The notes beneath the pieces are model-generated. The model was not told where the DNA came from and searched no databases. It saw only the letters and a program-made list of their open reading frames with translations. Source: Pseudomonadales bacterium (GTDB lineage Bacteria; Pseudomonadota; Gammaproteobacteria; Pseudomonadales; Porticoccaceae). From it: a stretch of DNA of 64,000 nucleotides. Positions 27,643-34,523 of the stretch are shown in pieces. The stretch's first letter is position 1. Each line of letters begins with the position of its first letter. The stretch spans positions 1,054,001 to 1,118,000 of the forward strand of contig JACKOF010000001.1 of assembly GCA_024234435.1 (NCBI GenBank), in the 5' to 3' direction. Position numbers and translations under genes: made by a program.

Positions 27643-27657
27643 TGGAAATCATTTCCA
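27643..27657. promoter_or_regulatory. Palindrome upstream of glcB
   Basis: TGGAAATCATTTCCA is a perfect inverted repeat (6-bp arms, three-base centre) about 100 bases before the glcB start. AGCTAAAT (27633-27640) and ATTAGCT further downstream flank it in opposite orientation and resemble the aceA-side site. It may be an operator of the neighbouring LysR protein. Confidence 0.4.
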
Positions 27658-27755
27658 TAAAGTAGATCAATTAGCTCGGAGGCATTTAAAATAGCAGCCT
27701 TGCCGGTGGGATTTAACCGGTTTGACCCAAATAACTGAACTGGACGAGAAAACAC

Positions 27756-29927
27756 ATGAGTGAGCGTATTCAACGGGGTAGTCTGCAGGTTGCCAGAGAA
27801 ATAGATGATCTGATCACTAACGAAGTGGCACCCGGGACAGGTATTGATGTTGATCTGTTCTGGCAGTCTTTCGAAAATCTGATTAACGATTTTGCTCCGA
27901 GAAATCGCAGCCTGTTACAGAAACGTGACGAAATACAGGCGAGTATTGACGATTGGCATAATGCACACCAAGGTCAACCTATTGATTTTGCAGAGTACAA
28001 ATCCTTTCTGAAAAGTATCGACTACCTGGTTGATGCCGGGCCAGATTTTAAGATTGAAACAGAAAACGTTGATCCAGAAATAGCGTTACAAGCTGGCCCG
28101 CAGCTTGTGGTACCCGTAATGAACGCACGCTTTGCCCTTAATGCTGCTAATGCGCGCTGGGGTAGCCTTTACGACGCACTTTACGGCACCGATGTAATCT
28201 CCGAAGCCGACGGCGCAACCAAAGGGCCAGGTTATAACCCCGTTCGTGGAGCCAAAGTAGTGGCTTATGCGCGGGCCTTTCTCGATGAAGCTGCACCTTT
28301 GGCCACAGGTTCTCATGTCAATTCAACCTGTTACAGCATTGTAAACGGCGAGTTGCAGGTGACACTCGCCGATGGCTCAGTCACCGCCCTCGCTTCGCCC
28401 AAGCAATTGGTTGGCTATTGCGGAAACATCAAAACACCCGAATCAATTTTGTTAAAAAACAATAGATTACATTTTGAAATTCAAGTTGATTATGATAATT
28501 ATATCGGCAAAGATGACGCCGCTGGCGTAAAAGATATTGTTGTCGAATCCGCGCTTACTACCATTATGGACTGTGAAGATTCCGTTGCCGCAGTCGACGC
28601 CGAAGACAAAGCACTCGTTTATCGTAACTGGCTGGGCTTGATGAAGGGCGATCTGGAGGAATCCCTTGAGAAAGGTGGCAAAACCATCGTTCGCAAACTC
28701 AACCCGGACCGTGAGTACACAACCCCCAATGGCAGCACGTTACTCCTGCCAGGCAGGAGCCTGCTGTTTGTGCGCAACGTTGGCCACTTGATGACCAACC
28801 CAGCTGTTCTGGACGCCGAAGGCAACGAAGTGCCGGAAGGTATTATGGACGGCATCATCACCAGTCTGATCGCCATGCACGACTTGCAACGTGACGGCGG
28901 CAACTCAAAAACCGGCAGTGTTTACATTGTTAAACCCAAAATGCACGGCCCTGAAGAGGTCGCATTCACCAATGACTTATTTGCCGCCATTGAAGATGAA
29001 CTAAAGCTGCCCAGATTTACACTCAAAGTCGGTATTATGGACGAAGAGCGTCGCACATCTGTAAACCTCAAAGAATGTATTCGCGCCGCTAAAAACCGCG
29101 TGGTGTTTATCAATACCGGCTTTTTGGACCGCACTGGCGACGAAATTCACACCAGCATGAATGCCGGCCCAGTGGCACCAAAAGCTATTCTCAAAACACT
29201 GCCGTGGATTTCAGCCTATGAAGATCAAAACGTAGACCTCGGCCTGGAATGCGGATTAAAAGGCAAAGCCCAAATAGGCAAGGGCATGTGGCCAATTCCG
29301 GACAACATGGCCGACATGATGGAAGCCAAAATTGGCCACCCAATGTCTGGCGCCAACACCGCCTGGGTACCTTCGCCAACAGCCGCAACATTACATGCGC
29401 TGCACTACCACAAAGTAGATGTATCCAGTCGCCAGGATGAACTGGCTTCGCGCACCAATGCCAATGTTGACGATATTCTCACTATTCCACTGATGGGCGA
29501 CAGCAAACCTACAGCCGATCAGGTTCAGCACGAACTCGACAACAACGCACAAGGCCTGCTGGGTTACGTGGTTCGCTGGGTAGAGCAGGGCGTTGGTTGC
29601 TCCAAAGTGCCAGACATCAACAATGTCGGCCTAATGGAAGACCGCGCCACATTGCGTATTTCAAGCCAGCACATAGCCAACTGGCTCAAACACGGTATTT
29701 GCACAGAAGCCCAAGTAATGGAAACCCTCAAGCGCATGGCCAAAGTGGTTGATGGCCAAAACGCCGGAGACCCCGCTTACCGTAACATGTCAGACAACTT
29801 TGACAACAGTGTGGCCTTCGCCGCGGCTTGCGACCTGATTTTTAAAGGTTACGAGCAACCAAATGGTTACACCGAGCCACTGCTGCATGCGTATCGCCAA
29901 AAAGCCAAGGCTAAATACGGGTGTTAA
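27756..29927 (+). CDS. glcB: Malate synthase G
   Basis: A 723-residue single-chain malate synthase that condenses glyoxylate with acetyl-CoA. Landmarks are NAANARWGSLYDALYGTD, DCEDSVAAVDAEDK, TLKVGIMDEERRTSVNLKEC, AKNRVVFINTGFLDRTGDEI, GANTAWVPSPTAATLHALHY and the C-terminal EDRATLRISSQHIANWL. Length fits isoform G (about 720). From about 28.4 kb on, codon choice becomes visibly more C- and A-rich than in the first 600 bases, and a short AT-rich patch lies at 28440-28510. This may reflect old recombination. Confidence 0.96.
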   Translation: MSERIQRGSLQVAREIDDLITNEVAPGTGIDVDLFWQSFENLINDFAPRNRSLLQKRDEIQASIDDWHNAHQGQPIDFAEYKSFLKSIDYLVDAGPDFKIETENVDPEIALQAGPQLVVPVMNARFALNAANARWGSLYDALYGTDVISEADGATKGPGYNPVRGAKVVAYARAFLDEAAPLATGSHVNSTCYSIVNGELQVTLADGSVTALASPKQLVGYCGNIKTPESILLKNNRLHFEIQVDYDNYIGKDDAAGVKDIVVESALTTIMDCEDSVAAVDAEDKALVYRNWLGLMKGDLEESLEKGGKTIVRKLNPDREYTTPNGSTLLLPGRSLLFVRNVGHLMTNPAVLDAEGNEVPEGIMDGIITSLIAMHDLQRDGGNSKTGSVYIVKPKMHGPEEVAFTNDLFAAIEDELKLPRFTLKVGIMDEERRTSVNLKECIRAAKNRVVFINTGFLDRTGDEIHTSMNAGPVAPKAILKTLPWISAYEDQNVDLGLECGLKGKAQIGKGMWPIPDNMADMMEAKIGHPMSGANTAWVPSPTAATLHALHYHKVDVSSRQDELASRTNANVDDILTIPLMGDSKPTADQVQHELDNNAQGLLGYVVRWVEQGVGCSKVPDINNVGLMEDRATLRISSQHIANWLKHGICTEAQVMETLKRMAKVVDGQNAGDPAYRNMSDNFDNSVAFAAACDLIFKGYEQPNGYTEPLLHAYRQKAKAKYGC

Positions 29928-29967
29928 TGGCTCAACTTAATTTACCTTAACTTTGTGTAATTAACAG

Positions 29968-30001
29968 AAAGGCGCTGACTCGAAAGAGCCGCGCCTTTTT
30001 T
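29968..30001 (+). terminator. Terminator after glcB
   Basis: AAAGGCGC (29968-29975) and GCGCCTTT (29991-29998) pair around a 15-base loop, followed by further T. It marks the end of the core region; the integrase remnant begins just beyond it. Confidence 0.82.
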
Positions 30002-30011
30002 GTTGCCCTAT

Positions 30012-30144
30012 CAACGGGACGATGCGTATTTTGAAAGGTGATATAGAACTTGATCCAACACAGATATAAATTTACAGTCAACTTACTGTAACGTCGAGCG
30101 AGCATAAATGACTCGATAGACTGTAGAAAAGGAGATTCACCCAT
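30012..30144 (-). pseudogene. intI: Truncated integron integrase (N-terminal fragment)
   Basis: From ATG 30144 (GAGG nine bases upstream) the frame reads MGESPFLQSIESFMLARRYS then KLTVNLYLCWIKFYITFQN. This matches the IntI N-terminal SAM-like core-binding domain (SPFLxSIRxxMRLRGYSxxT and YLYWIKRFIxFHxxRHP). Homology stops after THRP (about 44 residues). The remaining ~275 residues, including all catalytic RHRY residues, are gone, and the frame runs into the glcB terminator. It points away from the cassette array, the usual orientation. Confidence 0.78.
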
Positions 30145-30372
30145 GAGATTAGCCTCATCCTTGAAATCATGGGTAAACAGAATAGTCGGATTACCTGTCA
30201 ACTCAATTGTTATCAGGCCTACGGCCTTTTTATTATTCCCCAGCAAAACCCAAAATTATTTTTCCAGTATTTTCAATAAATTAAAGACAAACCAAAAACC
30301 TCTGCAGGAATTAAAAGGCCGCCTTCTAATAATTATTATGAGGCCGAAGGCCTCATTAACATACTGTTAGTG
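30145..30372 (+). promoter_or_regulatory. attI-like recombination region upstream of the first cassette
   Basis: This 222-bp interval between the integrase start and the first cassette junction is where attI and the cassette promoter lie in intact integrons. The crossover box GTTAGTG is at 30366-30372 and is the exact reverse complement of the R'' box closing cassette 1. The region holds a hairpin ATGAGGCC-GAA-GGCCTCAT (30338-30356), a palindrome TAATAATTATTA (30328-30339) and a small GGCC hairpin with a T-run near 30215-30232. Exact attI limits cannot be fixed. Confidence 0.55.
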
Positions 30373-30443
30373 TGCTTTCAGGGGTTTTTGTCTTTTTCAA
30401 AGTATTTGGGTTCAGAGCTAAACGTGCAACATGGTAAATTCAG

Positions 30444-30689
30444 GTGTTTTCCGGTTGGCTCATACTGCAACGTGCAGTATGCTTTGGGCCATACAAAACG
30501 ATATTAAGTGCCAAGGTTAGGCAATCAGAGACACATGGAAATGAGTGCAAATATCCAACAATCAATTACCACTCAGTCGCAGAGTTCACCGGCTTGGTTG
30601 TTGCCAATCTCAATCTTCAAAGCCTCTATTTTAATTGCCTGCACTATCGCAGAAGCCGTGAAGGTTGGGCAGTGCCTGGCGCACACTAA
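30444..30689 (+). CDS. Hypothetical protein of cassette 1
   Basis: An 81-residue frame starting at GTG 30444 and stopping with the TAA inside the attC R'' box (CACTAAC), where cassette genes often end. No domain is recognised and the ribosome-binding site is weak. A rival frame from ATG 30538 (MEMSANIQQSITTQ..., stop 30771) contains a hydrophobic stretch WLLPISIFKASILIACTI but runs through the attC. Cassette 1 may also be non-coding. Confidence 0.35.
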   Translation: MFSGWLILQRAVCFGPYKTILSAKVRQSETHGNECKYPTINYHSVAEFTGLVVANLNLQSLYFNCLHYRRSREGWAVPGAH

Positions 30690-30764
30690 CAAGCACATCA
30701 AAAACCGCTCCACTTCGTTGCGCTGGACGTCGCTGACGCTCCGCCTTTTATGTGGGCGTTATGT
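30684..30764 (+). repeat. attC site 1
   Basis: R'' CACTAAC at 30684-30690 and R' GTTATGT at 30758-30764, 81 bases in all. The arms pair as CACATcAAAA (30694-30703) with TTTTATGTG (30746-30754), leaving one extra base, the extrahelical-base hallmark of attC folding. Confidence 0.85.
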
Positions 30765-30785
30765 TCAATGAACGGAATCTGAACC

Positions 30786-31091
30786 ATGGAAATACACACC
30801 AGTCAATTCCTCGGAATTCTTAGTGCCGTCCTTCTTACTGCTTTTGGCCTGTCCATTCGCTTGGCAAATGTCTCTACGAGACTCAAGAATGCCGAGCATG
30901 ATTTGGATGCCCTCCGTAGTGAAATATCCTCTCTTCAACACAAACATCAGCAGGCCCTCGATGGAATAAATAAAGCTCATGAAGATGAACTTAAAGAATA
31001 CAACCAGCAGCTTCAAAAACTTAAAAAACAAATTACTCATTACACAAAAGCCTTGCCTTCACTCAGCGATATGGGGCGCGAGTTACTATGA
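30786..31091 (+). CDS. Cassette 2 protein: membrane-anchored coiled coil
   Basis: A 101-residue protein of unknown function. Residues 7-26 (QFLGILSAVLLTAFGLSIRL) form one membrane helix, followed by about 60 residues of heptad-like coiled coil (RLKNAEHDLDALRSEISSLQ, then ELKEYNQQLQKLKKQ). The stop is one base before the attC R'' box. The start has no strong ribosome-binding site, but GGAATCTGAACC precedes it. The build resembles small spanin-like or envelope scaffold proteins, which is only a shape comparison. Confidence 0.75.
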   Translation: MEIHTSQFLGILSAVLLTAFGLSIRLANVSTRLKNAEHDLDALRSEISSLQHKHQQALDGINKAHEDELKEYNQQLQKLKKQITHYTKALPSLSDMGRELL

Positions 31092-31155
31092 ACATAACAA
31101 GTGCTTGGTGCGGGACAAAATGCTGCGCATTTCGCCCCACAAGCAAGCGTTATAA
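31092..31155 (+). repeat. attC site 2
   Basis: R'' ACATAAC at 31092-31098 and R' GTTATAA at 31149-31155, 64 bases. Arms GTGCTTG and CAAGCA and the inner GGG/CCC pairs give the imperfect stem; the loop is CAAAATGCTGCGCATTT. Confidence 0.85.
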
Positions 31156-31170
31156 GCCAAGGAGAATGTT

Positions 31171-31569
31171 GTGGATCTAAACTTTCAGTATGCGCACAAT
31201 TCACATGACGAATCAGAAACAAAAGCTAATGTGCGTAGTGAGCAAGCTCTACAAGCCTTTGATGATTTTGATTGGCAAGGTGAATCTGAGAAAGCTTTGA
31301 AAATTCAAAAATGCGCCCCAACTCTTTCTGTAACTGAAGATAATAAACATCTTATTTGGCTGTCTTCCGTAGCTGATGGGGGTACTATTCAATTTGTTTC
31401 CGAGTGTAGCTTTCCCGGAGAGGTTTCTTCGTGGTTTGGGCTTTCCAAAAAACAAGGTGTTGTGCATTTACACGTAGACTGGTTTTCATTGAACCAAGCA
31501 CGAACTGCACTAGAGTTATACCTTAAGAGAAATTATGAACAACTTAAGCGTCATTACAAAGGCTTATAA
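31171..31569 (+). CDS. Cassette 3 hypothetical protein
   Basis: A 132-residue acidic protein with no signal peptide or membrane helix; it is probably cytosolic. The start is GTG at 31171 with GGAGAA 4-9 bases before it. The middle (HLIWLSSVADGGTIQFVSEC and VVHLHVDWFSLNQARTALEL) suggests a mixed alpha/beta domain. No family is recognised. The stop lies inside the following attC R'' box. Confidence 0.75.
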   Translation: MDLNFQYAHNSHDESETKANVRSEQALQAFDDFDWQGESEKALKIQKCAPTLSVTEDNKHLIWLSSVADGGTIQFVSECSFPGEVSSWFGLSKKQGVVHLHVDWFSLNQARTALELYLKRNYEQLKRHYKGL

Positions 31570-31641
31570 CAAAGGCAGGCAACGGGAACGCCAAACCGCC
31601 GCTTCGCTCTGGTTTGTCGCCCCCTGCTGCTGGCGTTAAAT
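31564..31641 (+). repeat. attC site 3
   Basis: R'' TTATAAC at 31564-31570 and R' GTTAAAT at 31635-31641, 78 bases. Inner pairing includes CCAAACC (31591-31597) with GGTTTG (31611-31616); outer arms are GGCAGG and CCCTGCTGC. R' fits GTTRRRY exactly. Confidence 0.88.
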
Positions 31642-31659
31642 CTCTAGGAGAACCATCGA

Positions 31660-32346
31660 GTGAAATACTACATATCCGCATTATTTGCACTATTTGTGCA
31701 CACAAGTTATGCGGGTGAGTATTTTCAAAAATGTGGCGATCTTTTAGAAAAAACTGATTACAAGATTCTTAAAGAATACACAGAACAAAACACTGTCACA
31801 CCTCAGCTATGTCAAAGACTAAATAATACAGAATTTCTATACACCGCCGGAGAAGGCTATTTTACTAAGTTTTATTACTGCAAAGCAGAATCAGGCTCTC
31901 TTTCATGTAAAGAAGATAGTTATTCACACTACCCAAATCTGAGTATAGAAAAAAGGTTTTACAGCAAAGAAGGCAAGCAATTTGTCCTTTTTAAAGCCAG
32001 TCAATTAAGGCATGGCTCATATGGCGAAGGCTATCATCTTTTTCATCTGGTTCCCAAAACAGACTCGGCTTCAGGATATGCACTTTATCCATTAAATGGG
32101 GTTGGTGTCAGTAACGGATCATACTCAGATGCAGGAAAAATATGTAGCAATATGGGTAATTCTATCGCGGTTAATCCCGTACAACCGTATTACGAAATAA
32201 TTAACAACGACTCTGGCCTTGCTATCAAGTTTAATCAAGAGCTAACATTTTGCGAAACTCCTGAAGTATCTGCATCTGAATTTATTGAATTTACATGGGT
32301 AAAAAATCGCTTTCGGCTAGTAAACAATGAAAGAAAATACAAATAG
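31660..32346 (+). CDS. Cassette 4 secreted hypothetical protein
   Basis: A 228-residue protein. MKYYISALFALFVHTSYAG is a clear signal peptide, cleaved after Ala18 or so, and the mature part has seven or eight cysteines (for example CGDL, LCQRL, YYCKAES, LSCKED, KICSN, FCETPE), pointing to a disulfide-rich periplasmic or secreted protein. The start is GTG at 31660, behind TAGGAGAACCATCGA. Codon use is AT-rich, unlike the core genes, as is common for cassettes. No family is recognised. Confidence 0.78.
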   Translation: MKYYISALFALFVHTSYAGEYFQKCGDLLEKTDYKILKEYTEQNTVTPQLCQRLNNTEFLYTAGEGYFTKFYYCKAESGSLSCKEDSYSHYPNLSIEKRFYSKEGKQFVLFKASQLRHGSYGEGYHLFHLVPKTDSASGYALYPLNGVGVSNGSYSDAGKICSNMGNSIAVNPVQPYYEIINNDSGLAIKFNQELTFCETPEVSASEFIEFTWVKNRFRLVNNERKYK

Positions 32347-32348
32347 AG

Positions 32349-32434
32349 ATTTAACAAGCCGCTCAAATTCGTTCCGGCCACAAAAAACGTGGCCTCCACC
32401 GGACTCGCTGACGCTCGCCGTTTAGCGGAGCGTT
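32349..32434 (+). repeat. attC site 4, split by the insertion sequence
   Basis: R'' ATTTAAC is at 32349-32355, arms CCGCTcAAA and TTTaGCGG follow, and an inner perfect hairpin GGCCAC-AAAAAAC-GTGGCC lies at 32376-32394. The site ends GAGCGTT at 32434; the rest of R' (ATGC) lies at 33996, beyond the IS. Joined, R' is GTTATGC, the reverse complement of cassette 5's R'' box GCATAAC. Confidence 0.85.
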
Positions 32435-32449
32435 GGTATGATTCCTTCT

Positions 32450-32736
32450 GTCAATAGGCACATTGTTTTTTAGGCCCATTGTTTCAGAGCTTTTCTCTAT
32501 CACTATATAGGCGAGTTAACGCATCGAATGAAGCCAGTAAGTTCGTCGGTTATCCTGCTGGTATCCGTGGGTTGCCATCGTTGCCAATGACCTATCCAAC
32601 CTTACTTGTTCCGTCGTGGTGCCTGTCTTCAGTCTATGCTCGTGGATCAACAGGTTCTTAAACCTGTCACCTACCTAACGCCGTCGGTGATTGCACCACT
32701 GCCGCTGCTTGATCCAATGCGCTAACTCTAAACATG
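32450..32736 (-). ncRNA. Candidate target-guide RNA (seekRNA/bridge RNA) region
   Basis: IS110-family elements encode a guide RNA, placed in the long right end in the IS1111 group. This element has about 300 non-coding bases there. It contains a hairpin ACAGGTT-CTTA-AACCTGT (32650-32667) and two copies of GCGTTA on the transposase strand (32517-32522 and 32676-32681, the second as GGCGTTAGG), matching the attC core at the insertion point (GCGTT/ATGC). The RNA itself is inferred. Confidence 0.45.
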
Positions 32737-33891
32737 TCATGCGGGTACTCTCGCTAATCGTTTGCTTTCGTCTACTCGGGACAACACCACTTCTCGTGAT
32801 ATCGACCAGATGTAGGCGATGATCTCTCTGGCAATCGCGGTGGTGACCAGGTTGTAATGCTTGCCTTTGTGTAACAGCCGTTGATAGCGTCGGCATAGGC
32901 GTTGCTGTGCTTGCCAGGCATGATCAATGATGTCTTTGGGTAATCCTTCTTGGCGCTTTTGCATCGCGGTGGAGAGGTTGGCGGGATAACGATAGCTGTG
33001 CGCCGCTTCGATCAGCAACCGTCTCGCTCGACCATTGCCGCATTTGGTGATGGACCCCAGCCGCCTTTTCCCGCCACTGGAGTGCTCACTCGGTGTCAGC
33101 CCTACATAGCTCATTAACTGGCGGGGTTGATCGAAGCGAGTGAGATCACCCAGTTCAGCGATGACACCAGCGGCCACCAATAAGCGAACGCCACGCAGTG
33201 ACTGTATGGCTTTTACCACGGGGTAGTAACGCCAGTGCTGGATTTGGTGCGTCAGCTCGTTGTCTAACCGCTCAACGCGTGCTGTTCGTTCGGTGATGGT
33301 GTGTATCATTTCCTGAAGCACTATCTGTTGGGCGGGGTGCGGCAGGATAATCTCGGTTAACCAGCGTAGGTGTTTGAGTGACCAGTTGGCGGTTCCGGCA
33401 TACTGTATGTGATTGCGCAGCAAGAGGGCTTTGAGTTGATATTTGGCATCGTTCAGGTCGTGCATGGCTCGCTCGCGTGCGCGGGATAAATCACGGACGG
33501 CTTCATCCTCCGGTTCGGGCACGTAGATGGGGTCAATGTCACCACTTTTGAGTAGACGCGCCAACGCTTGTGCATCACGTTTATCGGTTTTGACCTTGTG
33601 ACCAGGCTTTTTGGGAATGAGTGAAGGCGCGACCACATAACACGGGTGCCCCAGGCTGGTCAGCAATCGATAAACCCAATAACCGCAGGGACCGGCTTCG
33701 TAAACAAAATGCAGCGTTGCTTGTGGGTAGCGGGACTGCAATTGCCTCGCGTGCTTGATGAACCCTTGTTTGCTGGTTTTTATTTTGCCTGAATGCACAA
33801 GCTCAGCTCCTCGCTCACTGCCTGTGTGGACCACTTCAGTGTGTTCTTTGTGGGTATCTAATCCGATGTAAATAATGGTATTGTTTTGCAT
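32737..33891 (-). CDS. IS110-family transposase
   Basis: A 384-residue recombinase. The N-terminal RuvC-like DEDD domain shows D12 (IGLDTHKEH), E65 (VYEAGPCGYWVY), D103 and D106 (KTDKRDAQALARLL). The C-terminal Transposase_20 domain shows LRGVRLLVAAGVIAELGDLT and EHSSGGKRRLGSITKCGN, with the conserved serine. The start at 33891 has a perfect GGAGG eight bases upstream; an upstream ATG at 33906 overlaps that site and is unlikely. It appears intact. Confidence 0.93.
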   Translation of the reverse strand: MQNNTIIYIGLDTHKEHTEVVHTGSERGAELVHSGKIKTSKQGFIKHARQLQSRYPQATLHFVYEAGPCGYWVYRLLTSLGHPCYVVAPSLIPKKPGHKVKTDKRDAQALARLLKSGDIDPIYVPEPEDEAVRDLSRARERAMHDLNDAKYQLKALLLRNHIQYAGTANWSLKHLRWLTEIILPHPAQQIVLQEMIHTITERTARVERLDNELTHQIQHWRYYPVVKAIQSLRGVRLLVAAGVIAELGDLTRFDQPRQLMSYVGLTPSEHSSGGKRRLGSITKCGNGRARRLLIEAAHSYRYPANLSTAMQKRQEGLPKDIIDHAWQAQQRLCRRYQRLLHKGKHYNLVTTAIAREIIAYIWSISREVVLSRVDESKRLARVPA

Positions 33892-33973
33892 GGTGCTAGC
33901 CTCCAAGGTCTATGGTTTAACACATAGAGTATGGCTCTGGTTTCGGCTAACCCACGATAGCGGGGCTAGCACC
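33892..33973 (-). promoter_or_regulatory. Inverted repeat covering the transposase ribosome-binding site
   Basis: GGTGCTAGCC (33892-33901) and GGCTAGCACC (33964-33973) are perfect 10-bp inverted repeats, with CCAAGG/CCTTGG extending them. In a transcript entering from outside, the early copy can pair with the segment that contains GGAGGCTAGCACC just before the start codon and hide it. A transcript starting between the copies would leave it free. Confidence 0.55.
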
Positions 33974-33989
33974 CTTGGAAGGAATCATT

Positions 33990-34478
33990 ATGTCTATGCG
34001 TATTAAAATCTTCACATGCTTCGGTCAAATAGTTTATGTCGCCTTTCTTTCAGCGATAGGGTATTTCTTGTATCTTGAATCGATCAGTCTGTGGGCTAGT
34101 CTATCCTACCCAGAGTTTGCTATTAAGCTGGTACGTGCAGGATACCTAGACAGTAAATCTTTAGAATATTTATTTGGACTGCTAACTAGAACGACTTTTA
34201 TTGGAATATGCTTCCTAATTATTGGTTATATTTTGGGAAAATTTGTGCATTTCGCATGGTCAAGTTTGGTCGTAATTCCAGCTGTTTATGCCTCGTATTT
34301 AATTCATTACTATAGTTCGTTTGATCTTATTCAGGATGAGAACGGCATTAAAGAAGTCGTCCTAAATGGTATTTCTCTTAGTAGCTATCTGCCAGATGTC
34401 ATACCTATTATTATTTGCCCATTGGTTTCATCATGGTGGATCTACAATCGACGCATAACAAGAAAAGGCAGCGGATAA
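33990..34478 (+). CDS. Cassette 5 membrane protein
   Basis: A 162-residue protein with four predicted membrane helices (about VYVAFLSAIGYFLYL, FIGICFLIIGYILG, VVIPAVYASYLIHYY and VIPIIICPLVSSWWIY). The native start was probably ATG 33996, formed by the R' box (GTTATGC), leaderless. The IS end now adds ATG 33990 and a good ribosome-binding site GGAAGGA (33977-33983). It ends with TAA inside attC 5. No family is recognised. Confidence 0.75.
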   Translation: MSMRIKIFTCFGQIVYVAFLSAIGYFLYLESISLWASLSYPEFAIKLVRAGYLDSKSLEYLFGLLTRTTFIGICFLIIGYILGKFVHFAWSSLVVIPAVYASYLIHYYSSFDLIQDENGIKEVVLNGISLSSYLPDVIPIIICPLVSSWWIYNRRITRKGSG

Positions 34479-34500
34479 ACCGCTGCTTTGGGCGTTATAA
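34453..34500 (+). repeat. attC site 5 (very short)
   Basis: R'' GCATAAC at 34453-34459 and R' GTTATAA at 34494-34500, only 48 bases. AAAGGCAGCGG pairs with CCGCTGCTTT around an ATAAA loop, so almost the whole site is stem. It overlaps the end of the cassette 5 gene. Confidence 0.85.
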
Positions 34501-34523
34501 CTCATGAGAGATCGCAGATCACA

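Larger units (their letters stand above)
32435..33995 (-). mobile_element. IS110-family (IS1111 type) insertion sequence in attC 4
   Basis: About 1561 bp. The 11-bp inverted repeats ATGATTCCTTC (32438-32448) and GAAGGAATCAT (33978-33988) lie 3 and 7 bases inside the ends, the subterminal spacing known for the IS1111 group. There is no target duplication, as usual for this family. The transposase is on the minus strand with a long non-coding right end. The ends could be shifted by one base because a T is shared. IS1111 relatives that target attC are an established group. Confidence 0.85.

Noticed and set aside
29947..30246. A 99-residue minus-strand ORF as an intact hypothetical protein
   Set aside because: Its middle is the start of an integron integrase; the residues before Met 30144 and after THRP have no family support and the end is the glcB terminator.
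30516..30522. GTTAGGC as the attI/cassette 1 crossover
   Set aside because: It fits GTTRRRY, but cassette 1's R'' box is CACTAAC, whose reverse complement GTTAGTG is found at 30366. All other cassettes obey this pairing.
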